DNA from: an uncultured Sediminicola sp.
GTDB lineage: Bacteria > Bacteroidota > Bacteroidia > Flavobacteriales > Flavobacteriaceae
DNA length: 17,245 nucleotides
Direction of reading: 5' to 3'
Assembly (NCBI GenBank): GCA_938039345.1
Contig: CALHVB010000124.1
Coordinates: 1 to 17,245, forward strand
Shown here: piece by piece, positions 8,054 through 15,719 of the stretch
How the letters are laid out: each line of letters starts with the position of its first letter
Numbering within the stretch: position 1 is the stretch's first letter
Position numbers and translations under genes: made by a program
The notes under the pieces: model-generated
What the model saw: the letters and a program-made list of their open reading frames with translations, nothing else
What the model was told of the DNA's origin: nothing
The model's database searches: none

Positions 8054-8662
8054 ATGCTAATAATTGGTATTGCTGGTGGTACTGGGTCTGGAAAAACAAC
8101 AGTTGTAAATCAAATTGTTAACGAATTACCAAAAGATGAAGTTGGAATAATTTCACAAGATTCTTATTATAACGACCTTTCTCATTTATCTTTAGAAGAT
8201 AGAAAGAAAACTAATTTTGACCACCCAAAATCAATAGATTTTGGGTTATTAGAAGAACACTTAAGCATCTTAAAATCTGGAAAACCTATAGAGCAGCCTG
8301 TTTACTCTTTTTTGGAATGTAACAGAACCAAAGAAACTGTACTTACACATCCACGAAAAGTAATGATTGTTGAAGGTATTTTAATATTAACGAATCCAAA
8401 AATAAGGACACTTTTTGATATTAAAATTTTTGTACATGCCGATTCTGACGAACGATTAATAAGACGATTAAAAAGAGATATTAGTGAACGTGGTTGGGCT
8501 TTAGAAGAAACTTTAAATAGTTATCAAAAAACATTAAAACCAATGCACAACGAGTTTATAGAACCTTCTAAAGAGCATGCAGATATTATTATTCCTAATA
8601 ATAAATACAATACCGTTGCAGTGGATATGGTACGTACTATTATCAACGAAAAACTAACCTAA
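8054..8662 (+). CDS. udk: Uridine kinase
   Basis: A cytoplasmic P-loop kinase that phosphorylates uridine (and cytidine) in pyrimidine salvage. The 202-residue protein has the Walker A loop GGTGSGKTT at residues 8-16, SQDSYY with the substrate-site aspartate around 35-40, FDHPKSIDF, the strand VEGILIL, and the lid segment RLIRRLKRDISERG, all typical of bacterial Udk. The stop is followed at once by the ATG of the next gene with no gap, and a good promoter sits just upstream, so udk opens the four-gene unit. AAGG directly abuts the ATG but is too close to act as a normal Shine-Dalgarno. No odd features. Confidence 0.95.
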   Translation: MLIIGIAGGTGSGKTTVVNQIVNELPKDEVGIISQDSYYNDLSHLSLEDRKKTNFDHPKSIDFGLLEEHLSILKSGKPIEQPVYSFLECNRTKETVLTHPRKVMIVEGILILTNPKIRTLFDIKIFVHADSDERLIRRLKRDISERGWALEETLNSYQKTLKPMHNEFIEPSKEHADIIIPNNKYNTVAVDMVRTIINEKLT

Positions 8663-8995
8663 ATGGGGTTTAAAAATATTAAGAAAAAAAAGTGGTTTAG
8701 TATTCTTACCAATGCTTACATTTTAGTATTAACTATTTTTGCTATCTGGATGATTTTTTTTGATACTAACTCACTATTTATTCATTTAGAACTAAAAAAG
8801 GAGATTAGAAAATTAGAAAAACAAAAGGAGTTTCTTAAAGAAGAGATTAAAAGTGATAAGATTATTATTAAGAAATTAACCAATAAAGAGGAAATGGAAA
8901 AATTTGCTCGCGAAGAATATTATTTAAAGAAAAAAAACGAAGAAATATACTTAATAGAATACGCAGATAGTATTAAGACAAAAAAAAATGAGTGA
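8663..8995 (+). CDS. Septum formation initiator (FtsB/DivIC-like)
   Basis: A 110-residue single-pass membrane protein. A basic N-terminus (residues 1-11) is followed by one hydrophobic helix at about 12-33 and a Lys/Glu-rich coiled coil at about 37-70. It then has the family's small conserved end, KEEMEKFAREEYYLKKKNEEIYLIEY. Members join FtsL and FtsQ at the division site and regulate septal peptidoglycan synthesis. FtsB and DivIC are hard to tell apart here, so no symbol is given. The gene starts on the base after the udk stop and overlaps mutA by 8 bases (ATGAGTGA). An A9 run (8980-8988) ends at the A of the mutA start codon. Confidence 0.88.
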   Translation: MGFKNIKKKKWFSILTNAYILVLTIFAIWMIFFDTNSLFIHLELKKEIRKLEKQKEFLKEEIKSDKIIIKKLTNKEEMEKFAREEYYLKKKNEEIYLIEYADSIKTKKNE

Positions 8996-10367
8996 TTCTA
9001 ATCTTTTTAGTGAATTCCCCGAAGTATCTGCTAAAGCTTGGAAACAACATATTCAATACAACCTACAAGGAGAAGACTACAATGAAAAAATGGTCTGGGA
9101 ATCTCCAGAAGGGATTAAAGTAAAACCTTTCTATACTTCAGATGATTTAAAAAATAAACCAAACTACCAAGTAGCTACAAATAAAGAGTGGGCTATTGCG
9201 CAAACCATTTATGCGGGTAATGCTACTGTAGCAAATGAGAAAGCTTTAGATGTTTTAAAGCGAGGTGCAGAAAGCATTATTTTTATAGTACCATCTAATG
9301 AGATTAAAATAGAACATTTATTAAAAAATATTTATCTAGAACACACTAAAATATATTTTGAGCTTCAGTTTTTATCCCTAGAATACATTCATAAAATCTT
9401 AAATTTTGCTTCTCCCCATAAAAATAGTATTTATTTAAATATTGATATTATTGGTAACCTCGCTAAAACTGGTAATTGGTATTTTAATTTAAAACAAGAC
9501 CAAAATACTTTACATAAAATTTTAAAGTTACATCCTACAGTTTTTAGTATTGATACCTCATTGTACCAAAATGCTGGCGCAAACATAACACAACAATTAG
9601 CTTATGCACTAGCCCATGCTAATGAATACTTAAATATTTTAGATAAATCAGAAGTAGTATTAAATAAGGAACATTGTTTTACATTCAAAGTTGCTATAGG
9701 TTCAAATTACTTTTTTGAAATTGCCAAACTAAGAGCTTTACGTTTGTTGTGGAACTCTTTAGCCTCTGAATACAGTGCAAAACCAACCTGTACTATTATT
9801 GCCGTCCCTACTAAACGCAATAAAACCTTGTACGATTACAACACAAACATGCTACGCACAACTACAGAATGTATGGCTGCGGTGTTAGGAAATGCAGATG
9901 TTATCTCTAATATGCCATACGATAGCATTTTTCATAAAGACAACGAATTTGGAGAACGTATTGCTAGAAATCAACTAATTTTATTAAAAGAAGAAGCTTC
10001 TTTCAACAAAAACAACAATGCTGCCAATGGCTCTTATTATATAGAGTCTCTAACCCATGAAATTGCAGAAAAATCATTAGCATTATTTAAAAGCATAGAG
10101 GCCAATGGTGGATTTTTAAAGCAATTAAAAGAACATTCTATCCAAAAAAAGATTAAAGAAAGTGCTTTAAAAGAGCAAGATTTATTTGATAAGGGAGAAA
10201 AAATAGTAGTGGGTACAAACAAGTACATTAATGAGCAAGATAAACTAAAAAATAACCTGGAAATTTTTCCTTTTGTAAAAACAAAAGTTAGAAAAACACT
10301 TTTAGAGCCTATTATAGAGAAAAGACTAGCTGAAGTTATAGAACAAAATAGATTGGAGGATGAGTAG
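8988..10367 (+). CDS. mutA: Methylmalonyl-CoA mutase small (beta) subunit
   Basis: The partner subunit of the adenosylcobalamin enzyme that interconverts succinyl-CoA and (R)-methylmalonyl-CoA. The 459 residues form a divergent TIM-barrel domain: segments such as [17 protein letters not shown] and [16 protein letters not shown] align with MutB, but the catalytic Tyr/Arg/His pattern and the HCQTSGWS motif are not kept, as expected for the non-catalytic subunit. There is no C-terminal cobalamin domain (no DxHxxG). It is therefore much shorter than the roughly 640-residue actinobacterial MutA; I recall short forms as usual in Bacteroidota. The start overlaps the septum-initiator stop by 8 bases and the stop overlaps mutB by 8 bases (ATGAGTAG), consistent with coupled synthesis of the two subunits. 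Confidence 0.9.
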   Translation: MSDSNLFSEFPEVSAKAWKQHIQYNLQGEDYNEKMVWESPEGIKVKPFYTSDDLKNKPNYQVATNKEWAIAQTIYAGNATVANEKALDVLKRGAESIIFIVPSNEIKIEHLLKNIYLEHTKIYFELQFLSLEYIHKILNFASPHKNSIYLNIDIIGNLAKTGNWYFNLKQDQNTLHKILKLHPTVFSIDTSLYQNAGANITQQLAYALAHANEYLNILDKSEVVLNKEHCFTFKVAIGSNYFFEIAKLRALRLLWNSLASEYSAKPTCTIIAVPTKRNKTLYDYNTNMLRTTTECMAAVLGNADVISNMPYDSIFHKDNEFGERIARNQLILLKEEASFNKNNNAANGSYYIESLTHEIAEKSLALFKSIEANGGFLKQLKEHSIQKKIKESALKEQDLFDKGEKIVVGTNKYINEQDKLKNNLEIFPFVKTKVRKTLLEPIIEKRLAEVIEQNRLEDE

Positions 10368-12435
10368 AAAGAACCTTCAACATATTCAACTTAAAAAAAG
10401 CCTAAACTCTAATTTAGAAAACAAAACATTAGAACATGTTAACTATGCGGCAGGAATACCTCCCTATTTAAGGGGGCCATATGCAACTATGTATATAGAA
10501 AAACCATGGACTATTCGCCAATATTCGGGTTTTTCTACTGCCAAAGAAAGTAATTTATTTTTTAAGAAAAATTTAAAAGCAGGACAAAAAGGACTTTCTG
10601 TAGCTTTTGATTTGCCTACACATAGAGGTTACGATAGCGACCATGAAAGAGTTATTGGCGATGTTGGAAAAGCTGGTGTTGCTATAGATACTGTTGAGGA
10701 TATGAAAACTTTATTTAAAGACCTTCCTTTAGATAAGCTTTCTGTTTCTATGACAATGAATGGAGCTATTTTACCCATTATGGCGTTTTTTATTGTTGCA
10801 GCAGAAGAACAGGGTGTTACTAAAGAAAAATTAACAGGTACTATTCAAAACGATATTCTTAAAGAATATATGGTACGGAATACTTACATATATCCGCCAG
10901 AACCCTCTATGCTAATAGTTGCCGAAATTTTTAAGTATACGCATAAATACATGCCTAAATTTAAAAGTATTAGCATTTCTGGTTATCATATGCATGAAGC
11001 TGGCGCAACAGCGGCAACAGAACTAGCGTATACCTTAGCAAATGGTGTAGCATATATTAAAACAGCTATAAAAGCTGGTTTGCAAATAGATGAAATAGCC
11101 CCTAGCCTATCTTTTTTCTGGGCTATTGGCATGGATCATTTTACAGAAATTGCTAAACTGAGAGCTGCACGAATGTTATGGGCAAAATTGGTAAAACAAT
11201 TTAACCCAAAGGATGATACATCGTTACGGTTAAAAACACATTGTCAAACTAGCGGTTGGAGTCTTACCCAACAAGACCCTTTTAATAATGTTGCCAGAAC
11301 AACCATAGAAGCTGCTGCTGCTGTATTTGGAGGCACACAAAGTTTACATACTAACGCTCTAGATGAAGCTATAGCATTACCTACAGATTTTTCTGCACGC
11401 ATAGCAAGGAATACACAATTGTTTTTACAAGAAGAAACAGAAATTACAAAAACTATAGACCCCTGGGCTGGCAGCTATATGGTAGAAAGTATAACTAACG
11501 AGACTGTAAAAAAAACGTGGGGTATTATAAAAGAAATTGAAAGTTTAGGAGGTATGGTTAAAGCTATAGAAGCAAATCTTCCTAAACAAAAAATTGAAGC
11601 TGAAGCTGCAAAAAAACAAGCACATATAGATAACAATCAAGATACTATTTTAGGAGTAAATAAATATCAACTAAAAAAGGAAGCTCCATTAGCTGTTTTA
11701 GAGGTAGACAATACTGCTGTTCGTGAACAGCAAATAAAAAGCCTTAATGCTATAAAAAAATTAAGAAATACTAAAGCTGTAAAAACAGCATTAGAAAAAA
11801 TAACTACTGCTGCAACACAATTAGCAAAAACAAACAAAACAGATGTAAATCTGCTTAATTTATGCATAAATGCTGCTAAAGAGAGAGCTACCTTAGGAGA
11901 AATTAGCTATGCTTTAGAAACTGTTTTTAGAAGACATAAAGGAAATAATCAATTAATTTCTGGCATCTATTCCAAAGAAATAAAAAACAATAATAATTTT
12001 AGTAAAGCAAAAGAACTAGCAGCTTATTATGCAAAGGAACTAGGTAAGAAACCAAAAATAATGATTGCCAAAGTGGGGCAAGATGGTCATGATAGAGGCG
12101 CTAAAGTAGTTGCTTCTGGGTATAAGGATATTGGTTTTGATGTTGTTATAGGTTCTCTTTTTCAAACTCCACAAGAAATTGCAGCACAAGCTATTGATAA
12201 TAATGTTATTATACTAGGCATATCTTCTCTTGCAGGAGGTCATAAAACATTAGCTATAAAAGTAATAGAAGAATTAAAAAAGAAAGGTAAAGACAATATT
12301 AAAATCGTAATTGGAGGCATCATTCCTAAAAAAGACCATCAATACTTATACGACAGTGGTGTTGTAGGAATCTATGGTCCGGGAACAAAAATAAGTGATG
12401 CAGCTGTAGAAATATTACAAAACATTACAGATTAA
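10360..12435 (+). CDS. mutB: Methylmalonyl-CoA mutase large (alpha) catalytic subunit
   Basis: The catalytic B12 subunit linking propionyl-CoA/methylmalonyl-CoA metabolism to succinyl-CoA. The 691 residues comprise an N-terminal TIM barrel and a C-terminal cobalamin domain. Using a constant offset of 34 from the P. shermanii enzyme, the substrate residues are Tyr55 (RQYSGFS), Arg173 (MVRNTYI) and His210 (SGYHMHEAG). Tyr and Arg at these places mark methylmalonyl-CoA over isobutyryl-CoA mutase. [10 protein letters not shown] and [10 protein letters not shown] are intact. Cobalamin ligand His577 lies in [11 protein letters not shown], followed by GSLFQTP and SLAGGHKTL. Lys48 stands where the family usually has Arg (PWTIRQY preceded by R). 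The GGAGG touching the ATG is mutA coding sequence and too close to serve as a ribosome site. Confidence 0.96.
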   Translation: MSRKNLQHIQLKKSLNSNLENKTLEHVNYAAGIPPYLRGPYATMYIEKPWTIRQYSGFSTAKESNLFFKKNLKAGQKGLSVAFDLPTHRGYDSDHERVIGDVGKAGVAIDTVEDMKTLFKDLPLDKLSVSMTMNGAILPIMAFFIVAAEEQGVTKEKLTGTIQNDILKEYMVRNTYIYPPEPSMLIVAEIFKYTHKYMPKFKSISISGYHMHEAGATAATELAYTLANGVAYIKTAIKAGLQIDEIAPSLSFFWAIGMDHFTEIAKLRAARMLWAKLVKQFNPKDDTSLRLKTHCQTSGWSLTQQDPFNNVARTTIEAAAAVFGGTQSLHTNALDEAIALPTDFSARIARNTQLFLQEETEITKTIDPWAGSYMVESITNETVKKTWGIIKEIESLGGMVKAIEANLPKQKIEAEAAKKQAHIDNNQDTILGVNKYQLKKEAPLAVLEVDNTAVREQQIKSLNAIKKLRNTKAVKTALEKITTAATQLAKTNKTDVNLLNLCINAAKERATLGEISYALETVFRRHKGNNQLISGIYSKEIKNNNNFSKAKELAAYYAKELGKKPKIMIAKVGQDGHDRGAKVVASGYKDIGFDVVIGSLFQTPQEIAAQAIDNNVIILGISSLAGGHKTLAIKVIEELKKKGKDNIKIVIGGIIPKKDHQYLYDSGVVGIYGPGTKISDAAVEILQNITD

Positions 12436-12439
12436 CTTC

Positions 12440-12470
12440 TTTTTAAAGCAACTCACAAATTGCTTAAAAA
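12440..12470 (+). terminator. Possible weak terminator hairpin after mutB
   Basis: TTTTTAAAGCAA pairs with TTGCTTAAAAA as an 11-bp stem with one bulged A and an 8-base loop, starting 4 bases after the mutB stop. The downstream arm is followed by A residues and not by a T run, so it is not a classical intrinsic terminator. It may protect the 3' end of the mRNA or act with Rho. Confidence 0.35.
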
Positions 12471-12487
12471 CACAACTTTAACGCTGT

Positions 12488-12527
12488 TTAACAATTAACA
12501 ATACAATTATTCACTAACTGTTAACAA
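12488..12527 (+). repeat. TTAACAA repeats upstream of parA
   Basis: Two head-to-tail copies of TTAACAA (12488-12494 and 12495-12501) are followed by a third at 12521-12527. The third copy overlaps the palindrome TGTTAACA (12519-12526). They lie 30-70 bases upstream of the candidate parA promoter motif. The sequence is simple and A/T-rich, so chance is possible. A regulatory role is inference only. Confidence 0.3.
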
Positions 12528-12533
12528 AATACA

Positions 12534-12564
12534 TTTTTTAACATCATAAATAATCGTATTTTTA
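12534..12564 (+). promoter_or_regulatory. Candidate promoter of the parA-parB operon
   Basis: TTTT at 12534-12537, a 19-base spacer and TATTTTTA at 12557-12564 each differ by one base from the Bacteroidota TTTG and TAnnTTTG elements. The -7 motif is 21 bases before the parA ATG. It shares the core TCGTATTTTT with the stronger udk promoter. Confidence 0.4.
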
Positions 12565-12585
12565 GCCTCTAATCCTACTACTAAA

Positions 12586-13359
12586 ATGGGCAAAATAATT
12601 GCTATAGCAAATCAGAAAGGTGGAGTAGGTAAAACTACTACCACTGTAAACCTTGCTGCCTCTCTAGGCGTATTGGAAAAAAAAGTATTATTAATTGATG
12701 CAGACCCCCAAGCAAACGCAACATCTGGTCTAGGTGTAAACGTAGATGGAGTTGAGTTTGGAACATATCAATTACTAGAACATACTAAATCTGCAGAAGA
12801 TACTATCATTGAAACATCGTCTCCTAATGTAGACCTTATTCCTGCGCACATAGATTTGGTGGCTATAGAAATAGAATTAGTTGATAAAGATGAGCGTGAG
12901 TATATGATGAAAAAGGCTATTGATCCTTTAAAGGAAAAATATGACTATATTCTTATAGATTGTGCCCCTTCTCTAGGTCTTTTAACATTAAATGCTCTAA
13001 CAGCATCAGATGCCGTTATTATTCCTATTCAATGCGAATATTTTGCATTAGAAGGACTGGGTAAGCTTTTAAACACCATTAAAAGTGTTCAAAAAATACA
13101 TAATGTTAATTTAGATATTGAAGGTTTATTATTAACCATGTACGATTCTAGGTTAAGACTATCTAACCAAGTAGTTGAAGAGGTTAAAAAACATTTTAGC
13201 GATATGGTTTTTGATACCATAATACAAAGAAATGTTAGGCTAAGTGAAGCTCCAAGTTACGGAGAAAGTATTATAAAATATGATGCTAGTAGTAAAGGAG
13301 CTACTAATTATTTAAATTTAGCAAGCGAAATTATAAAGAAAAACAAGGAGAAAGTATAA
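12586..13359 (+). CDS. parA: Chromosome partition ATPase ParA (Soj)
   Basis: A cytoplasmic, nucleoid-binding ATPase that moves ParB-bound origins apart. The 257 residues carry the deviant Walker A motif KGGVGKTT (11-18) with signature Lys11, the IDADPQANAT switch motif (38-45), and DYILIDCAPSLGLLT (from residue 120) as Walker B. There is no N-terminal DNA-binding extension, which marks it as the short chromosomal Soj type and not a plasmid type Ia ParA. The stop overlaps the parB start by one base (TAATG). Upstream is a 150-base gap with a hairpin, TTAACAA repeats and a promoter-like motif. I found no parS-like site in the window. Confidence 0.95.
   Translation: MGKIIAIANQKGGVGKTTTTVNLAASLGVLEKKVLLIDADPQANATSGLGVNVDGVEFGTYQLLEHTKSAEDTIIETSSPNVDLIPAHIDLVAIEIELVDKDEREYMMKKAIDPLKEKYDYILIDCAPSLGLLTLNALTASDAVIIPIQCEYFALEGLGKLLNTIKSVQKIHNVNLDIEGLLLTMYDSRLRLSNQVVEEVKKHFSDMVFDTIIQRNVRLSEAPSYGESIIKYDASSKGATNYLNLASEIIKKNKEKV
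13345..13350 (+). promoter_or_regulatory. Shine-Dalgarno-like AAGGAG before parB
   Basis: AAGGAG lies in the last parA codons with an 8-base spacing to the parB ATG, an ideal ribosome-binding geometry that the other clear starts here lack. It may only reflect Asn-Lys-Glu codons of parA. Confidence 0.35.
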
Positions 13360-14267
13360 TGGCAAAGGCAACAAAAAAGCAAGCTTTAGGAAGAGGACTG
13401 TCTGCCTTATTAAAAGACCCTGAAAACGATATAAAATCGGCATCAGATAAAAATGCAGATAAAGTTGTAGGTAATATTGTAGAGTTAGATCTTGATGTAA
13501 TAGAGGTTAATCCTTTTCAACCCCGTTCTAATTTTAATGATGATGCCTTAAAAGAATTAGCATCTTCTATAAAAGAATTAGGCGTAATACAACCTATTAC
13601 AGTTCGTAAACTAGAGTTTAACAAATATCAATTAGTATCTGGTGAACGAAGATTTAGGGCTTCAAAATTAGTAGGTTTAAAAACGGTACCTGCATACATT
13701 CGTATCGCTAACGACCAAGAGTCTTTAGAAATGGCTTTAGTTGAAAATATTCAACGTCAGGATTTAGACCCCATAGAAATAGCATTATCGTACCAAAGGT
13801 TAATAGATGAGATTCAATTAACCCAAGAAAAAATGAGCGAAAGAGTTGGTAAAAAACGCTCTACAATAACAAACTACCTAAGACTATTACGTTTAGACCC
13901 AATTATACAAACAGGTATAAGAGATGGCTTTCTTAGCATGGGTCACGGTAGAGCTTTGGTGAATATTGATAAAAAAGAAGACCAAATAGATTTATACGAA
14001 AAAATAATAAGCGAAAATCTATCGGTTAGAGCTACAGAGCAAGCAGTAAAAAATTACCAAGAGAAGAAAAATAACCCAGAAGCTACAACTAAAAAAATTG
14101 TTGCTGCCACTAATATCATCTCAGAAAAAACTATTCATAAATTTAATAATTACTTAAACACTAAAGTTGTTATTAAAGCTACAGATAATGGAAAAGGAAA
14201 AATAACAATCCCTTTTAAATCTCAAGAAGATTTAGAACGATTAAAAAAACTGATTACAGGTGAATAA
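13359..14267 (+). CDS. parB: Chromosome partition protein ParB (Spo0J)
   Basis: A DNA-binding CTPase that loads at parS sites near the origin and stimulates ParA. The 302 residues show the N-terminal LGRGLSALL peptide (10-18) that contacts ParA. Next come the ParB/Srx domain with NPFQPR (51-56) and the CTP-binding GERRFR (95-100), then ENIQRQDL (129-136). A helix-turn-helix follows at about 154-178 (LTQEKMSERVGKKRSTITNYLRLLRL), and a C-terminal dimerisation segment ends the protein. Length and order are typical. It begins inside the parA stop and its own stop is overlapped by 8 bases by the next gene, so the three reading frames are tightly coupled. Confidence 0.95.
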   Translation: MAKATKKQALGRGLSALLKDPENDIKSASDKNADKVVGNIVELDLDVIEVNPFQPRSNFNDDALKELASSIKELGVIQPITVRKLEFNKYQLVSGERRFRASKLVGLKTVPAYIRIANDQESLEMALVENIQRQDLDPIEIALSYQRLIDEIQLTQEKMSERVGKKRSTITNYLRLLRLDPIIQTGIRDGFLSMGHGRALVNIDKKEDQIDLYEKIISENLSVRATEQAVKNYQEKKNNPEATTKKIVAATNIISEKTIHKFNNYLNTKVVIKATDNGKGKITIPFKSQEDLERLKKLITGE

Positions 14268-14919
14268 AAACCTATATCTAATTATTATTTTTTGTTTTTT
14301 CACTTTAACTAATTGGTCTCAGGAGAAAAAACCAGATACTAATACCCAAGAAACAGATTCTATTACTTCTAATTTAAAAGAAGAAGGCATTGTAATTAGC
14401 GATTCTACCGTTTTTAAAAATAAAAAATATAAAATAAATCCATTAGCTCCCAGTAAAGCTGCTTTTTATTCCGCAGTTTTCCCTGGATTAGGGCAAGTTT
14501 ATAATAAACGCTATTGGAAAGCACCAATCGCCATAGGACTTATTGGTGCTAGTATATATGGCTATACGTATAATAATGATTTATACAATAGATTTAGAGA
14601 TGCTTTTAAAAGCAGAAGAGCTGGTTTTACAAACGATGAGTTTTATGATATTAACAGTGATAACTTTCCTGGTGCCGACCCCGATTTAGACTTGGACGAT
14701 TTACAAAGTCAGCAAGAACGGTATCAAAGAGATCGCGATTTAATGCTAGTACTTACTATTGTTGCCTATGCTATAAATATAGTAGATGCCAATGTAGACT
14801 CGCACTTAAAACAATATAATATAGATGATGATTTAAGTTTAGACTTTAGACCATATCTAGAATACAATCCTTTAACTGCCAGTCCTAATTACGGAATGGC
14901 ATTAACTATTAAATTTTAA
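14260..14919 (+). CDS. DUF5683 membrane protein of unknown function
   Basis: 219 residues with an N-terminal signal sequence or anchor (NKNLYLIIIFCFFTLTNWSQ, cleavage perhaps near residue 20) and a polar linker to about residue 65. The conserved block SKAAFYSAVFPGLGQVYNKRYWKAPIA then leads into a hydrophobic segment at about 81-98. A charged central region (100-160) and a second hydrophobic stretch near 163-177 (LMLVLTIVAYAINIVDA) follow. The PGLGQVYNKRYWKAP motif is what I recognise as the DUF5683 family. The final residue is Phe, but two helices argue against a small barrel. The start is GTG at 14260, giving an 8-base overlap with parB (GTGAATAA); it is preferred because it places Lys directly before the hydrophobic core. 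dapB follows 3 bases after the stop. No function can be assigned beyond an envelope location. Confidence 0.82.
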   Translation: MNKNLYLIIIFCFFTLTNWSQEKKPDTNTQETDSITSNLKEEGIVISDSTVFKNKKYKINPLAPSKAAFYSAVFPGLGQVYNKRYWKAPIAIGLIGASIYGYTYNNDLYNRFRDAFKSRRAGFTNDEFYDINSDNFPGADPDLDLDDLQSQQERYQRDRDLMLVLTIVAYAINIVDANVDSHLKQYNIDDDLSLDFRPYLEYNPLTASPNYGMALTIKF

Positions 14920-14922
14920 GTT

Positions 14923-15627
14923 ATGAATATTGCCTTGTTTGGATACGGGAGAATGGGAAAAATGATAGAGCAAGTTGCCCTAAACAGGAAACACACCATA
15001 GTTGCAAAAATAGACATTGACACTACAGAAATAGATTTTTCTAAAATAGATGTTGCCATAGATTTTAGCTTACCTAATGCTGCCTTTGGAAATATTACAA
15101 AGTGTATAGAAAATAATGTTCCTGTAATATCCGGAACCACTGGTTGGTTAGAAAACTACGATAATGCTGTAGCCTTATGCAAAGAAAAAAAAGGAGCTTT
15201 TATTTATGGCTCTAACTTTAGCCTAGGAGTTAATTTATTTTTTGAGCTGAATGATTATTTGGCTAAGATGATGAGTAACTTAAAAGATTACGATGTTACT
15301 ATGGAAGAGATACATCATACCAAAAAATTAGATGCTCCAAGTGGTACCGCTATAAGCTTAGCAGAAGGGGTTATAAAAAACACAAATTACGAAGGTTGGA
15401 AATTAAATACAACAGAACAAGCCACTGAAATACCCATAGTAGCTAAACGAATTGGAGATGTACCCGGCACGCATACTGTTGCCTATAATAGTAGTGTAGA
15501 TAGTATAGAAATTAAACATACTGCTCACAATAGAGAAGGTTTTGCTTTAGGAGCTGTTGTGGCTGCTGAATGGATTATAGGAAAAACAGGGGTTTTCTCT
15601 ATGAAAGATGTGTTAAACATTAATTAA
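14923..15627 (+). CDS. dapB: 4-hydroxy-tetrahydrodipicolinate reductase
   Basis: NAD(P)H-dependent cytoplasmic enzyme of the diaminopimelate/lysine pathway, supplying meso-DAP for peptidoglycan. The 234 residues include the nucleotide-binding GYGRMG (7-12), the strand VAIDFS (44-49), and GTTGW (71-75). The catalytic signature EEIHHTKKLDAPSGTA (128-143) has His131 and Lys135 at the positions of E. coli His159 and Lys163. It is shorter than the 273-residue E. coli protein, mainly in the N-terminal Rossmann domain, which I recall as usual for Bacteroidota. The gene is 3 bases after the DUF5683 gene and therefore likely cotranscribed with parA-parB. Confidence 0.95.
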   Translation: MNIALFGYGRMGKMIEQVALNRKHTIVAKIDIDTTEIDFSKIDVAIDFSLPNAAFGNITKCIENNVPVISGTTGWLENYDNAVALCKEKKGAFIYGSNFSLGVNLFFELNDYLAKMMSNLKDYDVTMEEIHHTKKLDAPSGTAISLAEGVIKNTNYEGWKLNTTEQATEIPIVAKRIGDVPGTHTVAYNSSVDSIEIKHTAHNREGFALGAVVAAEWIIGKTGVFSMKDVLNIN

Positions 15628-15657
15628 AATAACATCACTTTTTACAAAATAAAGTCA

Positions 15658-15699
15658 GCTTTTGATATATTGCTGCAATTAAATTACATAACCAAAAGC
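15658..15699. other. Long-loop inverted repeat between dapB and lepB
   Basis: GCTTTTG (15658-15664) pairs with CAAAAGC (15693-15699) across a 28-base loop in the 92-base dapB-lepB gap. The stem is short and has no following T run, so it is a poor terminator. It could be a minor processing or regulatory element, or chance. Confidence 0.2.
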
Positions 15700-15719
15700 G
15701 CTAACTAACAAATAAATAC

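Noticed and set aside
10355..10359. GGAGG before the mutB start as a Shine-Dalgarno site
   Set aside because: It touches the ATG with no spacer and encodes mutA residues, so it cannot position a ribosome normally.
12507..12515. DnaA-box-like TTATTCACT upstream of parA
   Set aside because: A single copy with one mismatch, no dnaA gene and no cluster of boxes; it does not support an origin.
12436..14267. parS site near parAB
   Set aside because: I looked for a GTTTCACGTGAAAC-type palindrome here and across the window and saw none.
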